NCBI GenBank assembly: GCA_000507305.1
Contig: DF239048.1
Span: forward strand, 261,057-325,056
Length of the DNA: 64,000 bases
Origin: Breviolum minutum Mf 1.05b.01
Lineage: Eukaryota; Sar; Dinophyceae; Suessiales; Symbiodiniaceae
Reading direction: 5' to 3'
Below are positions 1-12,702 of this stretch, in pieces. The notes beneath the pieces are model-generated. The model was not told where the DNA came from, did not search any database, and was given only the letters and a program-made list of their open reading frames with translations. Each line of letters opens with the position of its first letter. Position 1 is the first letter of the stretch. Both the position numbers and the translations under genes were made by a program.

Positions 1-2900
1 CCCTGCACGGTACTTGATTGCCCACGAATGCAAAACATTGAGCCTGGGCTTTTTCTTCGGTGCAGGATGCAGGTATCCTGACTGTTAGACATCCATTATC
101 ATTTACAGAAAGCTTGTTTTTTCTAGCAGGCTCCTATATACAGTAGGTAAAGTCCGGAAAAACACATGCAAAGCCAGTAACTCCCCCAAATGCAGCTGCT
201 AATATCTATATATTTCAATTATTTAGCTGCCTATAGGCCTATAGGAAACCATGCGTTCCATAGATTTCAAGCACCCAAACATCCCCAGTCCTACACCCTA
301 TGAAATCCTATGAACCAGAGATGCGAACGCTGTTCCAAAATGCTCCGAAAGGAAAATGCTACCTGTTTTTTCTCGATGAGGAGCCCAGGCAAACAATAGT
401 CACCGCCACAATGGTCATGAAGTGGCACAGAGGTCGTGTTCCTTTTAGCACTTCCAAGAGGAATACCACACAGGGACATGCAGCTGAAAGCATTGAGACA
501 AAGGCCAAACCAACAAAAACCAACGAAGCATTGCCTGGTGGAGGTAAGGTGAATCACGCTCCAGGACTCCAGGAATGGAGAAGAATCAGCATAAAAAGTC
601 AGGGAAAATGTGGAAAAGACTTGTGATCGAAACATATTGAAGCCACAATTCCATAGCAAATGGTACTGCAAAACATGAAGTAGTTTTTTGCGCGGGCGTC
701 ACATGAAGTAGTACTTAGCACTATAAATACTCGAAGACAGTACTAGAATTTGTAGAATTTCCCCCAAAAAAAAACACATTTGGGAACAGAATTGATCGAC
801 ACGCAGGATTGGACCAAACATCTTTAGTCTATAGGCTTGCAAACTGACCATGTCAGTGTGACAGGGCTGAAGACTACTTTGATCTTCCACAAGTCAAACC
901 TCCGCCCTCAAATTCATGCTGTTTGCCCTACAGTATATTTGGAACATGAATCATGCCAGTCGTCCTCTTTACGTGCGCCAAGCTAAATATCTTTACCATC
1001 ATCAAACAAGAAGGAGATATGGCAATTTGGTCCTGCCAAAAAACCCTGTACCAGTAACAGCAACAGTGGACAATGAAGGCTAATAGGCTTCTGAAAAGAA
1101 TATTTGCTTCCCGATTTTTGGCAACCCCCAAGATGTAGGTATTTCATGGTATTTCATGTACCCATACTGTTGATGGAAGAAATCTTGCACCACCCGGGAT
1201 GTATAAAACCCATTAAAACCCTGTAAATGTCGAGATAAACTACCAACCTCAACTGGTGAGTTGATCCCGGATTTCCATCAATAGTAAGAAACTCGTGCGA
1301 CACGTGCCCAACGCATTCATGCATTGATTCCCGACTCTCCTGGCCTGTGAGCAATGATGCACCATTTAAGGCAGCCACTGGCAACACGGTCACTGCTTCC
1401 TTCCACCGGGGACGTTCGCCGGCGCCCAAAATCAGCAGGCAAACACCGATCATGTGGAAGCACCTCTGCGCACAAAAATTGGAAGTGTGTCACATATTGA
1501 TTCATATTGAGCATCTCTTTCCCTCAACAACTAAACTCCACATACACATTCTACATCAATCTACTACTATACGCATAAGTATATCTACGCCAAGCATGTC
1601 CCTGGAAATCCAAAACAGAGACAACACGAGGCGACAAGTTGAAAAAGAAATTAAAAAGAAGAGAAGTGTCATTTTCCAAGCTCCAAACCCACTCGTCGAC
1701 AGGGTGTTGCATATTCCTGTTGTCGAAAAAGTGGCCACTCAACTCAAACACCCCACAACTTAGAACTATGTTTCTGTTTTTCCGGATCTTCAAAGTGAGG
1801 CACGTAATGCAAGATGGGTACGAAAATCCATGATTGATCGTTTCTTTCACAAAGAGTTTCACTGCAGTGATGCTGAGCAAGTACAAAAGGACGACAACAA
1901 AAGCTGGTAGACTGTCCTTGGTCACCAGGGTATCCAAAATCAACTCAGCAAACAGGTCCCAAAAAGTGACCATAAGATGGGCGGAGTGTCAACCAAAAAA
2001 AATGCATCAAGTCACTCCTGAATAAAACGTGCAAGCCGAGCATCATAGTAAGCCACTGGGGCTACTGCAATTATTTGTAGGATTAATAGCATGGAAACCA
2101 CGATCCAGCCGGTTGCATCGGTATTTATGGTGTTTTGTATTTTCACATCGTTGGCAGCGACCACCCTCTCTTGCCGCATCAGGAGCCCTATGCCATCATC
2201 AAAGTGAGGTTGCTTCCTTTTTCAGGTTGCAAGGTTGCATGAGAAACAAGCATGAAAGAACAACATGATGTGAACAGATTTGAACCACTGAATCACTGGG
2301 TCACTAGGGGGGAATAGGACACAAAGTTCCAACAACATCCCAACAACACCATGCGTCAATAGCCAAGAGTAATCCGACGATTCGGACCATGAAGTTTCAG
2401 GAAGTCCTGGCAAAAATGATGGCAAATTGGCGCGACTACAAAAAAGACATGAAATTGATACTGTAAACAGCGGCAAAAGTTCGATTTCTGTCTCTGTTCT
2501 GGACCTCTATCTGCTGAAATTTGCTTCCACATGACATCACCGGGTCCTGTGCGGCCAGTAGCGTTTTTCAGCAAGGTATCCTGTGGTCTGATCTGGAATA
2601 AGGTGGAGCTGTCAGTGCAAGATGCTGATGATGCTGCTGTAGACCACAAGCTCAGAAGAGCGGCCAAGAGAAGACGAGCCATGCATGCACTCTATAGAAA
2701 GACAAGGTCCAAACTATCGGTACAATTCGTTTCAATGCTGTAGAACTCGAGCCAGATCATGCCACCGCGCAACTGAATTAGTGCATTAGGTGAGAGAGTG
2801 GCTGGATATTTTGATGTGAAATCTTCCCACCCAATGGATCAGTTTTTTGATGTTTTTTGGGGGGTGCCAAAGATTTGCTCAACTGAACTTAACTGGGCTC
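1..2900. other. No assembled gene; scattered coding-like frames and one repeat copy
   Basis: Minus-strand frames near 1450-1260 (LTGQESRESMHECVGHVSHE) and 2680-2530 have coding character but no confident splice partners. A repeat copy sits at 1170-1262. Nothing recognisable on the plus strand. Confidence 0.3.
1170..1262 (-). repeat. Dispersed repeat, copy 1
   Basis: About 90 bp match 7343-7436 in inverted orientation; the shared core is CACCAGTTGAGGTTGGTAGT, then TTTATC, and later CATCCCGGGTGGTGCA. Confidence 0.65.
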
Positions 2901-3089
2901 CCAAACCATCCAGAAAGTTGGTCATGGGACCCATAGGACCCATCCCACCCATGAGATCCATTGGATCCGTGGGACCACTCATGGGAGCACCTCCCATTGG
3001 GTTCATGGGAGCGCCCATGCTGTTCATGGCACCCATAGCACCCATAGCACCCATGGCACCCATAGCACCCATGCTGTCGCTGGGCATGC
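2901..3089 (-). CDS. Met/Gly-repeat exon
   Basis: The exon is bounded by AG|G at 3089 and a GA donor after 2901 (phase 2 in, phase 1 out). It encodes a low-complexity stretch of MGA repeats (MGAMGAMGAMGAMGAMNSMG), then APMNPMGGAPMSGPTDPMD and PMGPMTNFLDGL. The plus-strand shadow reads as Pro/Ile/Ala repeats and is not a gene. Met/Gly-rich linkers occur in several dinoflagellate RNA-binding and chaperone-like proteins (inference), and the family is not recognised. Confidence 0.5.
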
Positions 3090-5600
3090 CTCAGACTTAT
3101 GTCAGGAAACTGCGACTCTCCAGCGCCACTTGTGACCATCTAAGATCCCTACTGGGCGTGCTGTTTTCCTGGAGGTCAAACCTCAAGCAGCTTGAGATCA
3201 TCGTAGCTTCAATGTTGGAGTCTGTTCAGCATGGGAACCCATGTCAAAATCAACTTGAAGACCCAAATCCCATGGGATTTTGGAGGCTCAGCAATCTTGA
3301 TGAGTAGTCAAAAGCGTGAATGTGTGGTACAAGTATAGGTCCATCAGAGTGAAGCAGCACACAATGTGAAGGTGTCAAGAGTCAAGACCACCGATTCCAC
3401 GGATTGCATGATATATCATGACTGGCAAGCATGATCAACCATCTCTGTCAATATTAGGCGGCGCCGGCGCTTACTAAATCTTACGAAGATATGAAACGAT
3501 ATGAAAGATATTGATATTTCACGTGGTTTCAATTGATTCTCAGGGTTCCCAACGCTTGCGGCTTATTGTCGTCATTCAGCGTGACCGCGAAATTCACCTG
3601 AAAAGGATGCGCCACACAGCGGCAGAGTTGGCCAAGGGATTTGGTTTCATCATACAACAAAATGGATTGTGCAAATGTGATTAAACAATTGTAAAAAGTA
3701 CACTTCGTTGAATGATGTCAAATGGACTTTTGAATAGGATAAATAGAATAGACAACTAGGTTTCTTATGGTTTCTTTAATAGATATTATATATATATAAA
3801 TAGGCTCTTCATACAACAAATCAACACAAAAATCCACTTCCAAACCCCAAACTTTGGCCCAACCTCGGTCCCTTCCATGAAGGCTCCTACCTGACAGGTC
3901 ACCAAGGTCATCCAAGCCGAAATCCAACGGGCACCGGCACCAACCACCCGCACCTGTGCAGCATGGACCACCACGTCGCAGCCAAAAACGGAGCTCAACT
4001 CCGGGCAGTCGACGTAAGCCATTCCCATCCTGGGCAGGATTTTGGAGCTTCCAAAGGGGTGCCCAAATGGTTTTCCTCAAAGGTTCCTAAATTCACCATC
4101 CCTTATAGGGTTTAATTGATTGGCAACCCCCTTGACGAAGGTCCAGGCAGCATGATTTCTTTTGTTGTTGTTGTTTTCCCTGTTTGTTGGAGCTTCTTTT
4201 TCATAGATAAATCCCTTTAGTAACATCAGATACTGTCAATCATTGAAAATAACTACGGAATTAACTTGGATATTTTTGTATAAGCTCATTTCATCAATGA
4301 ATCATAAGTTGCCCCAGCTGAAGCCACATAAAGAATATCTCCTGTCTTTTCAGGTGCCTTGGGAGTTTAGAGTGCTAAAATGTCCCTGATCAAGTCATGA
4401 AGCTTTGTCTGTTCACTCTTGTTGTGTGCTATGCCTGGCCCTTCAGGAAAGCGTGGGATCATCCTGTCCTTGGAGATTCTTGAAGTATATATATATATAT
4501 ATATATTGTAGTTGAAATCCATCAGTTTGCGCATTCATGCCTCTGGTGCTATGCCCAAAGTTTGAGAGTTCCTGATAAAACTTAGTTGTGGCTCTGTGAT
4601 TCTCTGGATGTTTGCAGTCTGCAGGTCTGTTTCCCCAACGGCCTCTCCATCCCAAGTCCCAAGACTGGGGCTTCTGGCTGAGGATTCAGCTTCTTGATGG
4701 TGCCACTACATCTCTTTTCGGTGAAGGCCTAAAGGAGACAAATGAGACTAGCAAATGGCTGAACTGCGTGACAATGAAGTGTCAAAGGCTCTGGCTCACC
4801 AACAATCATTGATGACTCCTACACTTGGTGGCAATAAATTTGTGCAATCCTTCCAAGGGATGTTACATGAACATCCAACCGCATGATTTAAATGTGCAAG
4901 GTGCTCATCACAAAGTACAACAGAGTACCATATGCCTACACATTACCCTATACAACACAGTACAACTTCTACGAACTAGGCTCCAAAGCGCCACACGCAA
5001 CACTCTTTAGATTGCTATTTTATACCAGAGATTTTCTGCTGAGGTTTGTCCCCTGTCAATACCGTTGAAGTCAACGGTATCACAATAGTGCTGATGAAAG
5101 AGTGGCACACTTGCGATCTCTACTGATGCCGTTCTAGATTTGGAGTTCATGTTCCAAATCTAACCCTCATTTCTATCAACTCAGCCGCTGTGAGGATTCA
5201 CCCTGGCAAAGGAAAACATAGAACCCAAAGTCATGAAGGTTTGGAAAATAATTGGCCTGCTCTTATTGGGTGATTTTTAGGTTCCCTGTTAATTTTCCAG
5301 GCCATTCTGGAAAGACCAACTGTCCGCCGGCCTTCGTAGGCGCATATGTGAGTTCAGGCACAGCTAAGCCTCAATCTGCCAGCATACTAGGCAGGGATTT
5401 TGGAATATCAATATTCACAAAATCAACCTGAAAAACCAACCTGAGATTAGAAATGCCCCCTTCGCCGTCACTAAGAGTCCAAAAAACCATCTTTTTTCGA
5501 AATTCATCATACTGAAACAAGATATGAAAGCTATGTGTTTGAAACCATTGAAGGCAGGCATGCAACCAAACCAAGCTGTTTGGGACCTTGGGACCCGAAC
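3090..5600. other. No assembled gene
   Basis: Minus-strand coding-like stretches occur at about 4020-3800 (PELSSVFGCDVVVHAAQVRV) and 4735-4590 (KKLNPQPEAPVLGLGMERPL). I could not connect them. The rest is A/T-rich spacer or intron, with a TA run at 4485-4506. Confidence 0.25.
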
Positions 5601-6202
5601 TCACCAAGCCCGGAGCCAACTCGGGTTTCTGTTGAAGCAACTGCAAGATGATCCGAAACGGGGAATCTCCAGAGACATCGGATCCATCAAATGTGTGTGA
5701 TGAACAATGCCAAAACAAATGAGAAACAATGAATACCAATATATAGACTTGAAAGTGAAGCTGTTGTTGTAATGATAATCACTTAGACAATGAAATACAT
5801 GTTACGCATATATTTATATATTATATTACAGCACAGTATTTTTAAAATGATGAGACTGATGATGGCTATGACCCTGAAAACGAGCCGTTGCTCATTCCAA
5901 CCGGGTTGGGAGTCATTCACTCAAACCTTCCTATTGCGTCTCAGCCTGAGATCTAAATGTGCCTGAACCACAAACCATCCGGCAACGCTCACCAGGGTAA
6001 GTCATAACAAATCGTTATTCCCATGCTATTTCCTTTGTCGTGGTCTCCATTTCATTCTCATTCCCTTGTCCCCAAGCCCTAAGCACTCGTGAAGCCAACT
6101 TAGCACAAGTATTCCAACGCAAAGTATATAATATATAAATATATATATATAATGCTCAAAAAACATCTGTTCAACTGATCATCAACCTTCAAGATACGAT
6201 AC

Positions 6203-6301
6203 CTGGCCAATAACAGTCGCCAAGATGTTGTCATCCAGTGCACCCAAGGTGTTGAGAATGAGCTGCGCGGGCCAAGGGGTTGAAACATCATGGCATGACT
6301 C
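6203..6301 (-). CDS. Coding exon, unknown gene
   Basis: Exactly 33 codons lie between an AG|G acceptor (GAG then GAGTCA) and a GT donor (CAG then GTATCG). They read SCHDVSTPWPAQLILNTLGA and LDDNILATVIGQ. The alternating hydrophobic pattern suggests a helical repeat. A further exon-like segment at about 5700-5605 (SGDSPFRIILQLLQQKPELA, donor GTGAGT) is probably part of the same gene. Confidence 0.5.
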
Positions 6302-7096
6302 CTCAGTCCTACCATCTTTCGTGAGCAGAATGCAAGGGTGTAATCAGACGTAATGCAGATTAGATTCTAAGATATTCTAAGAAAGGAAGTACAAAGTTTA
6401 GAATGTCAGATTAGATCTCTCAAAACGTATTTTGAATCTGACATCTGACTAAGGAGTGACGCAAAGAAATCTGACAAACCAAAACTTGCAGAAGCCCTAA
6501 ACGTCACCACTCGAATCACCTTGGGATCCATCAGCTGAAAGCGGGACACCACTCCCACCGAAACATCACGAAAATCACGAGCCACTCAACGCTGCGGCGT
6601 TGGCATCCTAGATCATTACAGCTTCAACATCTAATCAATCGCCGCATTTGTAGCCATATCAATCTGGCATCTGACCCAGCAGACTTTCCCAGCTGTAAAG
6701 TAGCGACATAAACAGTTCTTCACTGCGCAGTTTGTATCAGTTGGTGTTTGGAATTGGGAACGCGAACCGAATCATCAACCTCCGAAAACAAAATCACGAT
6801 CTCGATCCACTGACATGACTGTGCTGCAGCTTCGCTTTTGCAAACGCAAATCTCATCTCCTTCATCTTCACATGCCGCGATTGCAGCTTTTGAGTTTGGT
6901 CTAATTAGTCCTCCTGCGTTTGCGCAATGTCACACGGTAAATGCCCTTGGCCATGTTGACTCATTGCTCAGGAACATGTGTGGGGCTTTAAGAACACAAC
7001 AATAAAGCTGAAAGGATGGAGCAGCCAAACCCGATACTGACAACATTCAACCACCAGGGAATAGCTTCAATCGAGCCAAGTTCCTGTGAATCTTTC

Positions 7097-7175
7097 CAAG
7101 CCCCAAAATAACGTCCTCCGGATCGTCATCTCCAGGTTCTTCTTCTGCTTCCTCCTCGTAGAGAACCTCAATCTC
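7097..7175 (-). CDS. Acidic coding exon
   Basis: After AG at 7175, 26 codons plus one base read EIEVLYEEEAEEEPGDDDPE and DVILGL, ending at a GA donor (G then GAAAG). Very acidic, with GC-rich third positions. It is too short for any ORF caller but has AG|G and GA borders like the assembled genes. The partner exons were not found. Confidence 0.4.
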
Positions 7176-7342
7176 CTCCAGGTAGGGATTTAAAGGATGA
7201 AATAACACACATGAGCACAAATTTGTGAAATCTTCTTTCGATTCTTTTGTAACTTATAGGCATCGGATTGTTAAGCAGCTACCAACCTACAAGACCTGCA
7301 AGTCAGGGCCGGGCCATCCCTCCGCTGGCGGTTGACATGATT

Positions 7343-7436
7343 GCCAAGCTCCACCAGTTGAGGTTGGTAGTTTATCCCAGTATTTACCAGGTTTTTTTAA
7401 CATCCCAGGTGGTGCAGGATTTCTGGAAATCAACAG
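7343..7436 (+). repeat. Dispersed repeat, copy 2
   Basis: Partner of 1170-1262, opposite orientation, roughly 80 percent alike by eye. Confidence 0.65.
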
Positions 7437-7674
7437 TATGTTATACTACAAGAGCCTGCTAAAAGCTTCTTCACTGCAGCAATTGCCTGCCTTTGAGACT
7501 ACATCATCTGATTACAATAGGACGCTTCAGAGTTCGTTGTTGGCTTGATGATTTCATATCGTTTCAAACCACCTGAGTACCCTCATCGGACCATGTGCTT
7601 AATACCCGGACTACGGAAACTAAAATCCCAAACACGACTGCACATCATCTGAAGAAGAAGAATAGTAGAATAAT

Positions 7675-7772
7675 TACCCTCCAGGGAATTAACATATCCC
7701 CCTGATAAGGCATATTTGAAGATGATTTTCCTTTTCCCCAGGCGGTGGGATATGTTAATTTCCTGGAGGGTA
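7675..7772. mobile_element. MITE-like inverted-repeat element (98 bp)
   Basis: The left end TACCCTCCAGGGAATTAACA continues six more bases and is repeated in reverse complement at 7747-7772 with one mismatch, giving 26-bp terminal inverted repeats around a short core. The core contains GAAGATGATTTTCCTTTT, which recurs in the element at 9139-9232. No transposase is present. Confidence 0.7.
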
Positions 7773-8483
7773 CCCCTACGAGTCCTAAGACCCTAAAAAA
7801 CATATCTTTTGCCAAAGAGGGCCTTTGTTGTAGGTTACGAGAATTCCTAAGGCCATACAAAGTAGGACCTTGGACTTACAGGGATACATAATCATAAAGA
7901 TATGAATTATTAAATATGTAAAAACATGACATGATATCATGGTATATAAATATAATATATATATATATATACACGTATAATAGATATAGAAAAACACAAC
8001 TCACAAACAGGATATCACAAACGTGCAACTACCTCCGCAACACATACATGTGCACAAAAACAAACGTGCCCAGCCCAGGAGGTCTGTTTGGGAGGTCGGT
8101 TGTGCCAAAGTCGAACATTTCAGGCTTACTTAAAATTAGCCACTCCAAAAAAAATACAAACCCATAAGTCTTGGGATCTCAGAAAACATGGCAGAACAAC
8201 AGCTTCCACATCAGGTCCTCATCACCTTGCTCCTGCAGGCTATAGCTCGATGTATTAAGTATAGATCCAGGTTTTTAAATTCTTGGAAATTCACCATTTT
8301 GTCCCCGAGGCTTCTCACGCAATGTGTTTATTTGTAGCAGAGTTTGGAGATTCTCTCATCATGGTTTCATGTCGATTTCAGTACCTGAGTGACTAGGGTC
8401 ACTACAGGACTTCATGGTTGCTTGGGTCAGTCACTCCAATCAGATCCAATTCACATCTGTAATTGACCACTTGGCGATCTTCC

Positions 8484-8711
8484 TCATTGTTCCTCCATTG
8501 AACCAGCACTTGAAGTACAAGATTTTTCTTTTTTAGCCAGCCCCTGTTTTGTTGCTACAGGAAGTTCCTTCTCCTCGCTTGCCGGGACAGGCCTTGGCTG
8601 GTGAAGGTTGAGGAATGCATCCATCAATTCCATCCATAGAGTTTTGGAATCAGCGGAAAGGAATGGAAAACTGTAGCGACCATTGACCAGCAACACCACT
8701 TCGTTGGCCAC
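8484..8711 (-). CDS. Terminal exon of an unrecognised gene
   Basis: AG then GTGGCC at 8711 opens a 76-codon frame to TGA at 8484. It reads VANEVVLLVNGRYSFPFLSA, then DSKTLWMELMDAFLNLHQPR, followed by a Glu/Lys/Ser-rich tail ending SAGSMEEQ. The first half looks globular and the tail disordered. The family is not recognised. Phase 0 start. Confidence 0.5.
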   Translation of the reverse strand: MANEVVLLVNGRYSFPFLSADSKTLWMELMDAFLNLHQPRPVPASEEKELPVATKQGLAKKEKSCTSSAGSMEEQ

Positions 8712-9138
8712 CTTTTTTGTGTTGCCCCTTGTTGCCGTTTTGAAAGCCAACAAGACCTAAGCACTGGCTGCGGCCTCCTAAAAAAAAGGTGACCGTGCTC
8801 AACGAAAATGGCTCGGAGATGGGTTTTTGTCCGCCAAGGTCCGAGGAAAACGTGAACGGAACTGTACAAAAAAAACGCAGAAGATGAAGCCTTCACATGT
8901 CAACATTTCCTAGCAAGGCCTAAGGACATTCAGCAATCCAAATCGACTTTCTGGCAGTTCAATGCCAGATTTACATTGCAGAAATTTCAGTTGGCTTCTA
9001 GTCAAAGCATCTGTTGTACACTATGTTTAATTGTGCCACACATGTTGAAAGGCAGCATTGTAGGAAAGAATGGGGGTAACCAGCTGTATCATATTAAGAC
9101 TTACAGAAACAAGTGATCTACTCTCCTGCATTGAACTA

Positions 9139-9232
9139 CACCCCCGAAGATTGACATAGAACCTGAAAATGATGGTTTGGAAGATGATTTTCCTTTTTCA
9201 GGGGTGCATTCTCAGGTTCCATGTTAAGGTAA
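9139..9232. mobile_element. Diverged inverted-repeat element of the same group
   Basis: Ends CCCCCGAAGATTGACATAGA and the complement of GTTCCATGTTAAGGTAATCG pair imperfectly. The core has GAAGATGATTTTCCTTTT, as in the 7675-7772 element. Confidence 0.5.
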
Positions 9233-9966
9233 TCGTCCCGGGTTCTTTGGGCCCCTCGGGCCCGAATCTGTCGCATCATGCGCCGGTCGCTCGCTGCCAA
9301 CGTCTTGGCATACGGTACGTCTGGGCTTCGGCCTCTGGATCCTGCCACTTCCAACGACTTTGGGGAAGAATTTGTTTGTTGCTAATATCAATGAATATTA
9401 AATATTCAAGACATGTATAGATTGATAAGGGGGATCTCATGAGTCTTATGGTAATACAAAACATCAAATGGGAAGGCCTGTGCAAGTACATATAGTAATA
9501 TACAGCAGAATACTTATGAATATAATAATATGAATAGATTGCATAGATCATAGTTTGATTGGAGTGAGCCAAGCAGAAATCACGCATTGTTGGCTGGCAG
9601 GGCTCACAGGCGAATCTTTGTTAATAACAATAATACAATAATACATAATTAGAATAGCAAAGAGCTGATGCTTCCATCACCATATTCATTTGTGTGCGTT
9701 AGTTTCCGTGTGTTGCCGTTAGTTCCATGGTTTTACTTTGCCCGCAAGTTTTGCAGATGTTGAATCACCACTAATGAGCCATGAGATGTTTTTTCTCAAC
9801 ACAAATCTCCTCGCAACATCACATTGAGAAGGCCGGGCCGCGTAGGGTCGCCAAAACAAAACTTAACAGGACTACTTTCTGTTCGAATTTGTGCAGATTC
9901 ACAGCAAGTGCATATCAGAAGTACTGTATTAATTACTACTGTATCCTTGAAATGAATTTGTTTCGC

Positions 9967-10133
9967 TCAAGCTATAAATTTGGAAAGTGAGGTCAATGAG
10001 TCCTTTGTGGTGGCTGTGGCCGCTTCTCGCTTGGCGCCTTTGCCACCATGGCTTTCGCTAAAACTGCCCTTGCCATTGCCCTTGCTGCCCTTGCCCTTGC
10101 CCTTTCCACTGGGAGGTCTTCCGTGCTGGGGAC
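9967..10133 (-). CDS. Terminal exon with Lys/Gly-rich tail
   Basis: The exon starts after AG at 10133 with two bases, then 54 codons and TGA. It encodes GPQHGRPPSGKGKGKGSKGN, a further GKG run, SFSESHGGKGAKREAATATT and a short end SLSKFIA. The Lys/Gly repeats look like the low-complexity nucleic-acid-binding tails common in dinoflagellate proteins (inference). Upstream sequence is a 0.4 kb purine-rich tract, and I could not find the preceding exon. Confidence 0.55.
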
Positions 10134-10549
10134 CTTGAAGCACAGGTTGGAAGGACCGTTCGCAGCACAGTTTCAACCATACCACAGCATCTACCATGAA
10201 AAAAGTGAATGATGCATATGAGAGAGAGAGAGCTAGGAAAAAGAATACAGGATAGCACCCCCACTCCATTGAATGTCCCCGACTTCCTGTGCCCGGTCAA
10301 GTATGTCCTCCTTTTTTGGCTAGTAGTTTGGTACAATAGGTCCCAATAAATTACGGCAAAGCAATGGCAATTTTCTGCTGAGTTTGTAAGCATCACCATT
10401 CCCCCAGTCCCACAGGACTGTTCAGGGACCTTGGTCGCGCAATCTCCGCTCAGTGAGCGCCTCAGGACCCAAATATGCATGCTTTCACGATCAAAGGACG
10501 GTTCTAAGTGTTTGTTGGGGAACTTCCAATTTAAAAAAAATATCAAACA

Positions 10550-10960
10550 ATAGAAGGATCGGAAGGTCAAGGAAAAAGAAAAACAAAGAAAAGAAAAGCA
10601 CGGCGAAGGAATCAAAAGAAGAGGAAAATTCAGAAAAGTTAAAGTAAATAAAAGAAAGGAAAGGGAAGGAAAGAAAAGAAACAGAAACAGAAGCATCAGA
10701 AAAAAAGAAGAAAAAGAAAGATGTGAGAAACAAAGATTTGAAAGGTAAAGATCCAAACATAGTAAAGAAAAGAGACTGCAAAAACATCAGAAAATAATGA
10801 AATGAAAAGCGAAGGAAAAAACGATATGAGATGATAAATGTATATAATCAAAGGTCAGAGAAGTAAGGAAAAACTGAAAAATCAGAAAATGAAAAATAAG
10901 GAAGGGAAAGGTCAGGACAGCCAAAGAAAATAAAAGTGAAGGAAAGAAAAAGGCAGTTTT
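10550..10960 (+). repeat. Purine-rich tract (A/G on the plus strand)
   Basis: About 0.4 kb is almost only A and G on the plus strand (AAAGAAAGGAAAGGGAAGGA and similar). The long pyrimidine-derived Phe/Leu/Ser frames on the minus strand are shadows of it. Confidence 0.6.
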
Positions 10961-11282
10961 TGCGGCAGGCGCAATGTTTGGTGACATTGGAAGTTCATGG
11001 AAGTTCTATCTTTGCAAGAGGTCCCAGTTTTTAAGAGATAAGCCGGTGTTTTCCAATGCAAAATGCCTCTCGGAAACACGAAAAGTTTGTGTGGACTGAC
11101 AGGTTCGTGGTCGGATCATTCTCTACCGTCGTTCTAGGATCATTCTGGGATCGTCCGTGCCTCTCAAACAATATTTCATACGTTGCCGTACCATCCGTAC
11201 TCAGTATTCCTATTATAAACATACGTACACATATTTAGATAGACGGCTGCTCCATACAATTGAGTATTGGTTGCGCACGTCT

Positions 11283-11284
11283 GC

Positions 11285-11353
<69 letters not shown>
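11283..11353 (+). repeat. (GTT)n microsatellite
   Basis: An uninterrupted run of GTT units, followed by degenerate GGTGGCTTGGTGGC repeats. Confidence 0.85.
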
Positions 11354-12702
11354 GTTAGTGGCTTGGTGGCTTGGTGGCTCGGTGGTGTTTTTGCTGTTGT
11401 GCTGCTGGTGGTGGTGAAATGAACAAACGGACTGTCAGCATGCTGATGGAGACAAAAGTTCTATAGGCAAATTCTTTGTTAGACTTATAGGCCCCTGAAA
11501 CACTCACCCCCTGCTCGCCGGGGTGCTACTGATATTTTATTCGTGTGTTCTGCGAAATTGATAACTGGATATTCAAAGAGTAAGTAAGTAAAATGCATAC
11601 TGTAATTATAATCGTTTGGAAATTAAAACAATTCCTCAACCTCTATTAAGGCCTTTTCGGAAGGAGCCCGTTAGTAAACCCTGTTTTGGGCTGACCTCGG
11701 TTGAGGTCGCTCTCATTTACCCAGTGTGTGTTGCCCCACTCCTTAAAACAGTAGATCTGCTGACTAGAGGCCCAAATCCCGCGCTCCATTCGCAAGGGCG
11801 ATGGCTCGGTAGGGAGTGCTAAAAGGTCACAACCATCGGAACTAAAACCTAAGCTGGCAGCAAACTGACAGCAAGGCTGTAGATATTGTAGATAATGTGA
11901 GATGTCATTGGATGTCATTTCTTGGGAGCTCTGGTGGGTCTGATAGAGTATGATGAGGTGACTCCGGGTGGATATGTTCGTGTCGTCATGTGTCAAGATG
12001 CAACCAACAGGCTAAGATATGTCATGTCCAAGCAATTCTATTGCATGAGCCTGCATGATGCCCAAATGATCGAAAGGTTAGAGTTTTTGTTGGCCCAATA
12101 TGCACAAACACACCAGGATCTCGTCTGTCAACCCTGAATCGATGCGAAGGGTTGGAACGAGAAACCCTAGCTGCCTGTCTGATTCTACGTACAAAAATAG
12201 CCAAAACACTTCAACAGCTAGGAGCTGTATGGCATTCGATATATTGCCTATGTTTGCTTGGGCTAGTGCAAATTGGTCCAGCTGTGAAAAAGTGGGGACT
12301 GGCACAGCTGTCTGAGGCACAAACAGAAAAATGTGAACTAACTACGTCAGTCATTACCAGTCCAAAAATTCTGTGATTACAAACCTTGATGGGCCACTGC
12401 TCCTTGATGGAGATGCTGGAAGGCAAGTTCTGCCAACCCCCATAGGTTCTGTGGGATGCATATCATCATGTCAAATTGGCGTGTATTTTGCAATGCTTTC
12501 AGATATATATCTTGGGGAGATTTGCTGGCACCAGGGGATACTGAGCCGTGTGCTATTGAGATATGTGCTCGAAATTTGCAGTAGACCCGTAAATCTGTAT
12601 AATCAGTTAGCAGTCTGGTAATTCATGGTGCAGGGACCTAGGACTTGCAACAAAAATACATGCTGGTATGGGGCATGGGGTTTGACCCATGCAAGCACTC
12701 AC

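Larger units (their letters stand above)
10134..12700. other. Low-complexity and unassigned sequence after the photolyase gene
   Basis: It holds the purine-rich tract and the GTT microsatellite described separately. Both strands show moderate open frames at 11.65-12.4 kb with no family match. Part may be 3' sequence or a last exon of the photolyase gene. Confidence 0.25.

Noticed and set aside
10058..10787. 232-aa and smaller Phe/Leu/Ser-rich minus-strand frames
   Set aside because: Translation of a purine/pyrimidine-biased tract; only the 10133-9967 exon at its edge looks coding.
12100..12376. Plus-strand frames of 71-74 aa
   Set aside because: No family match, no AG|G borders, and overlapping open frames on the other strand.
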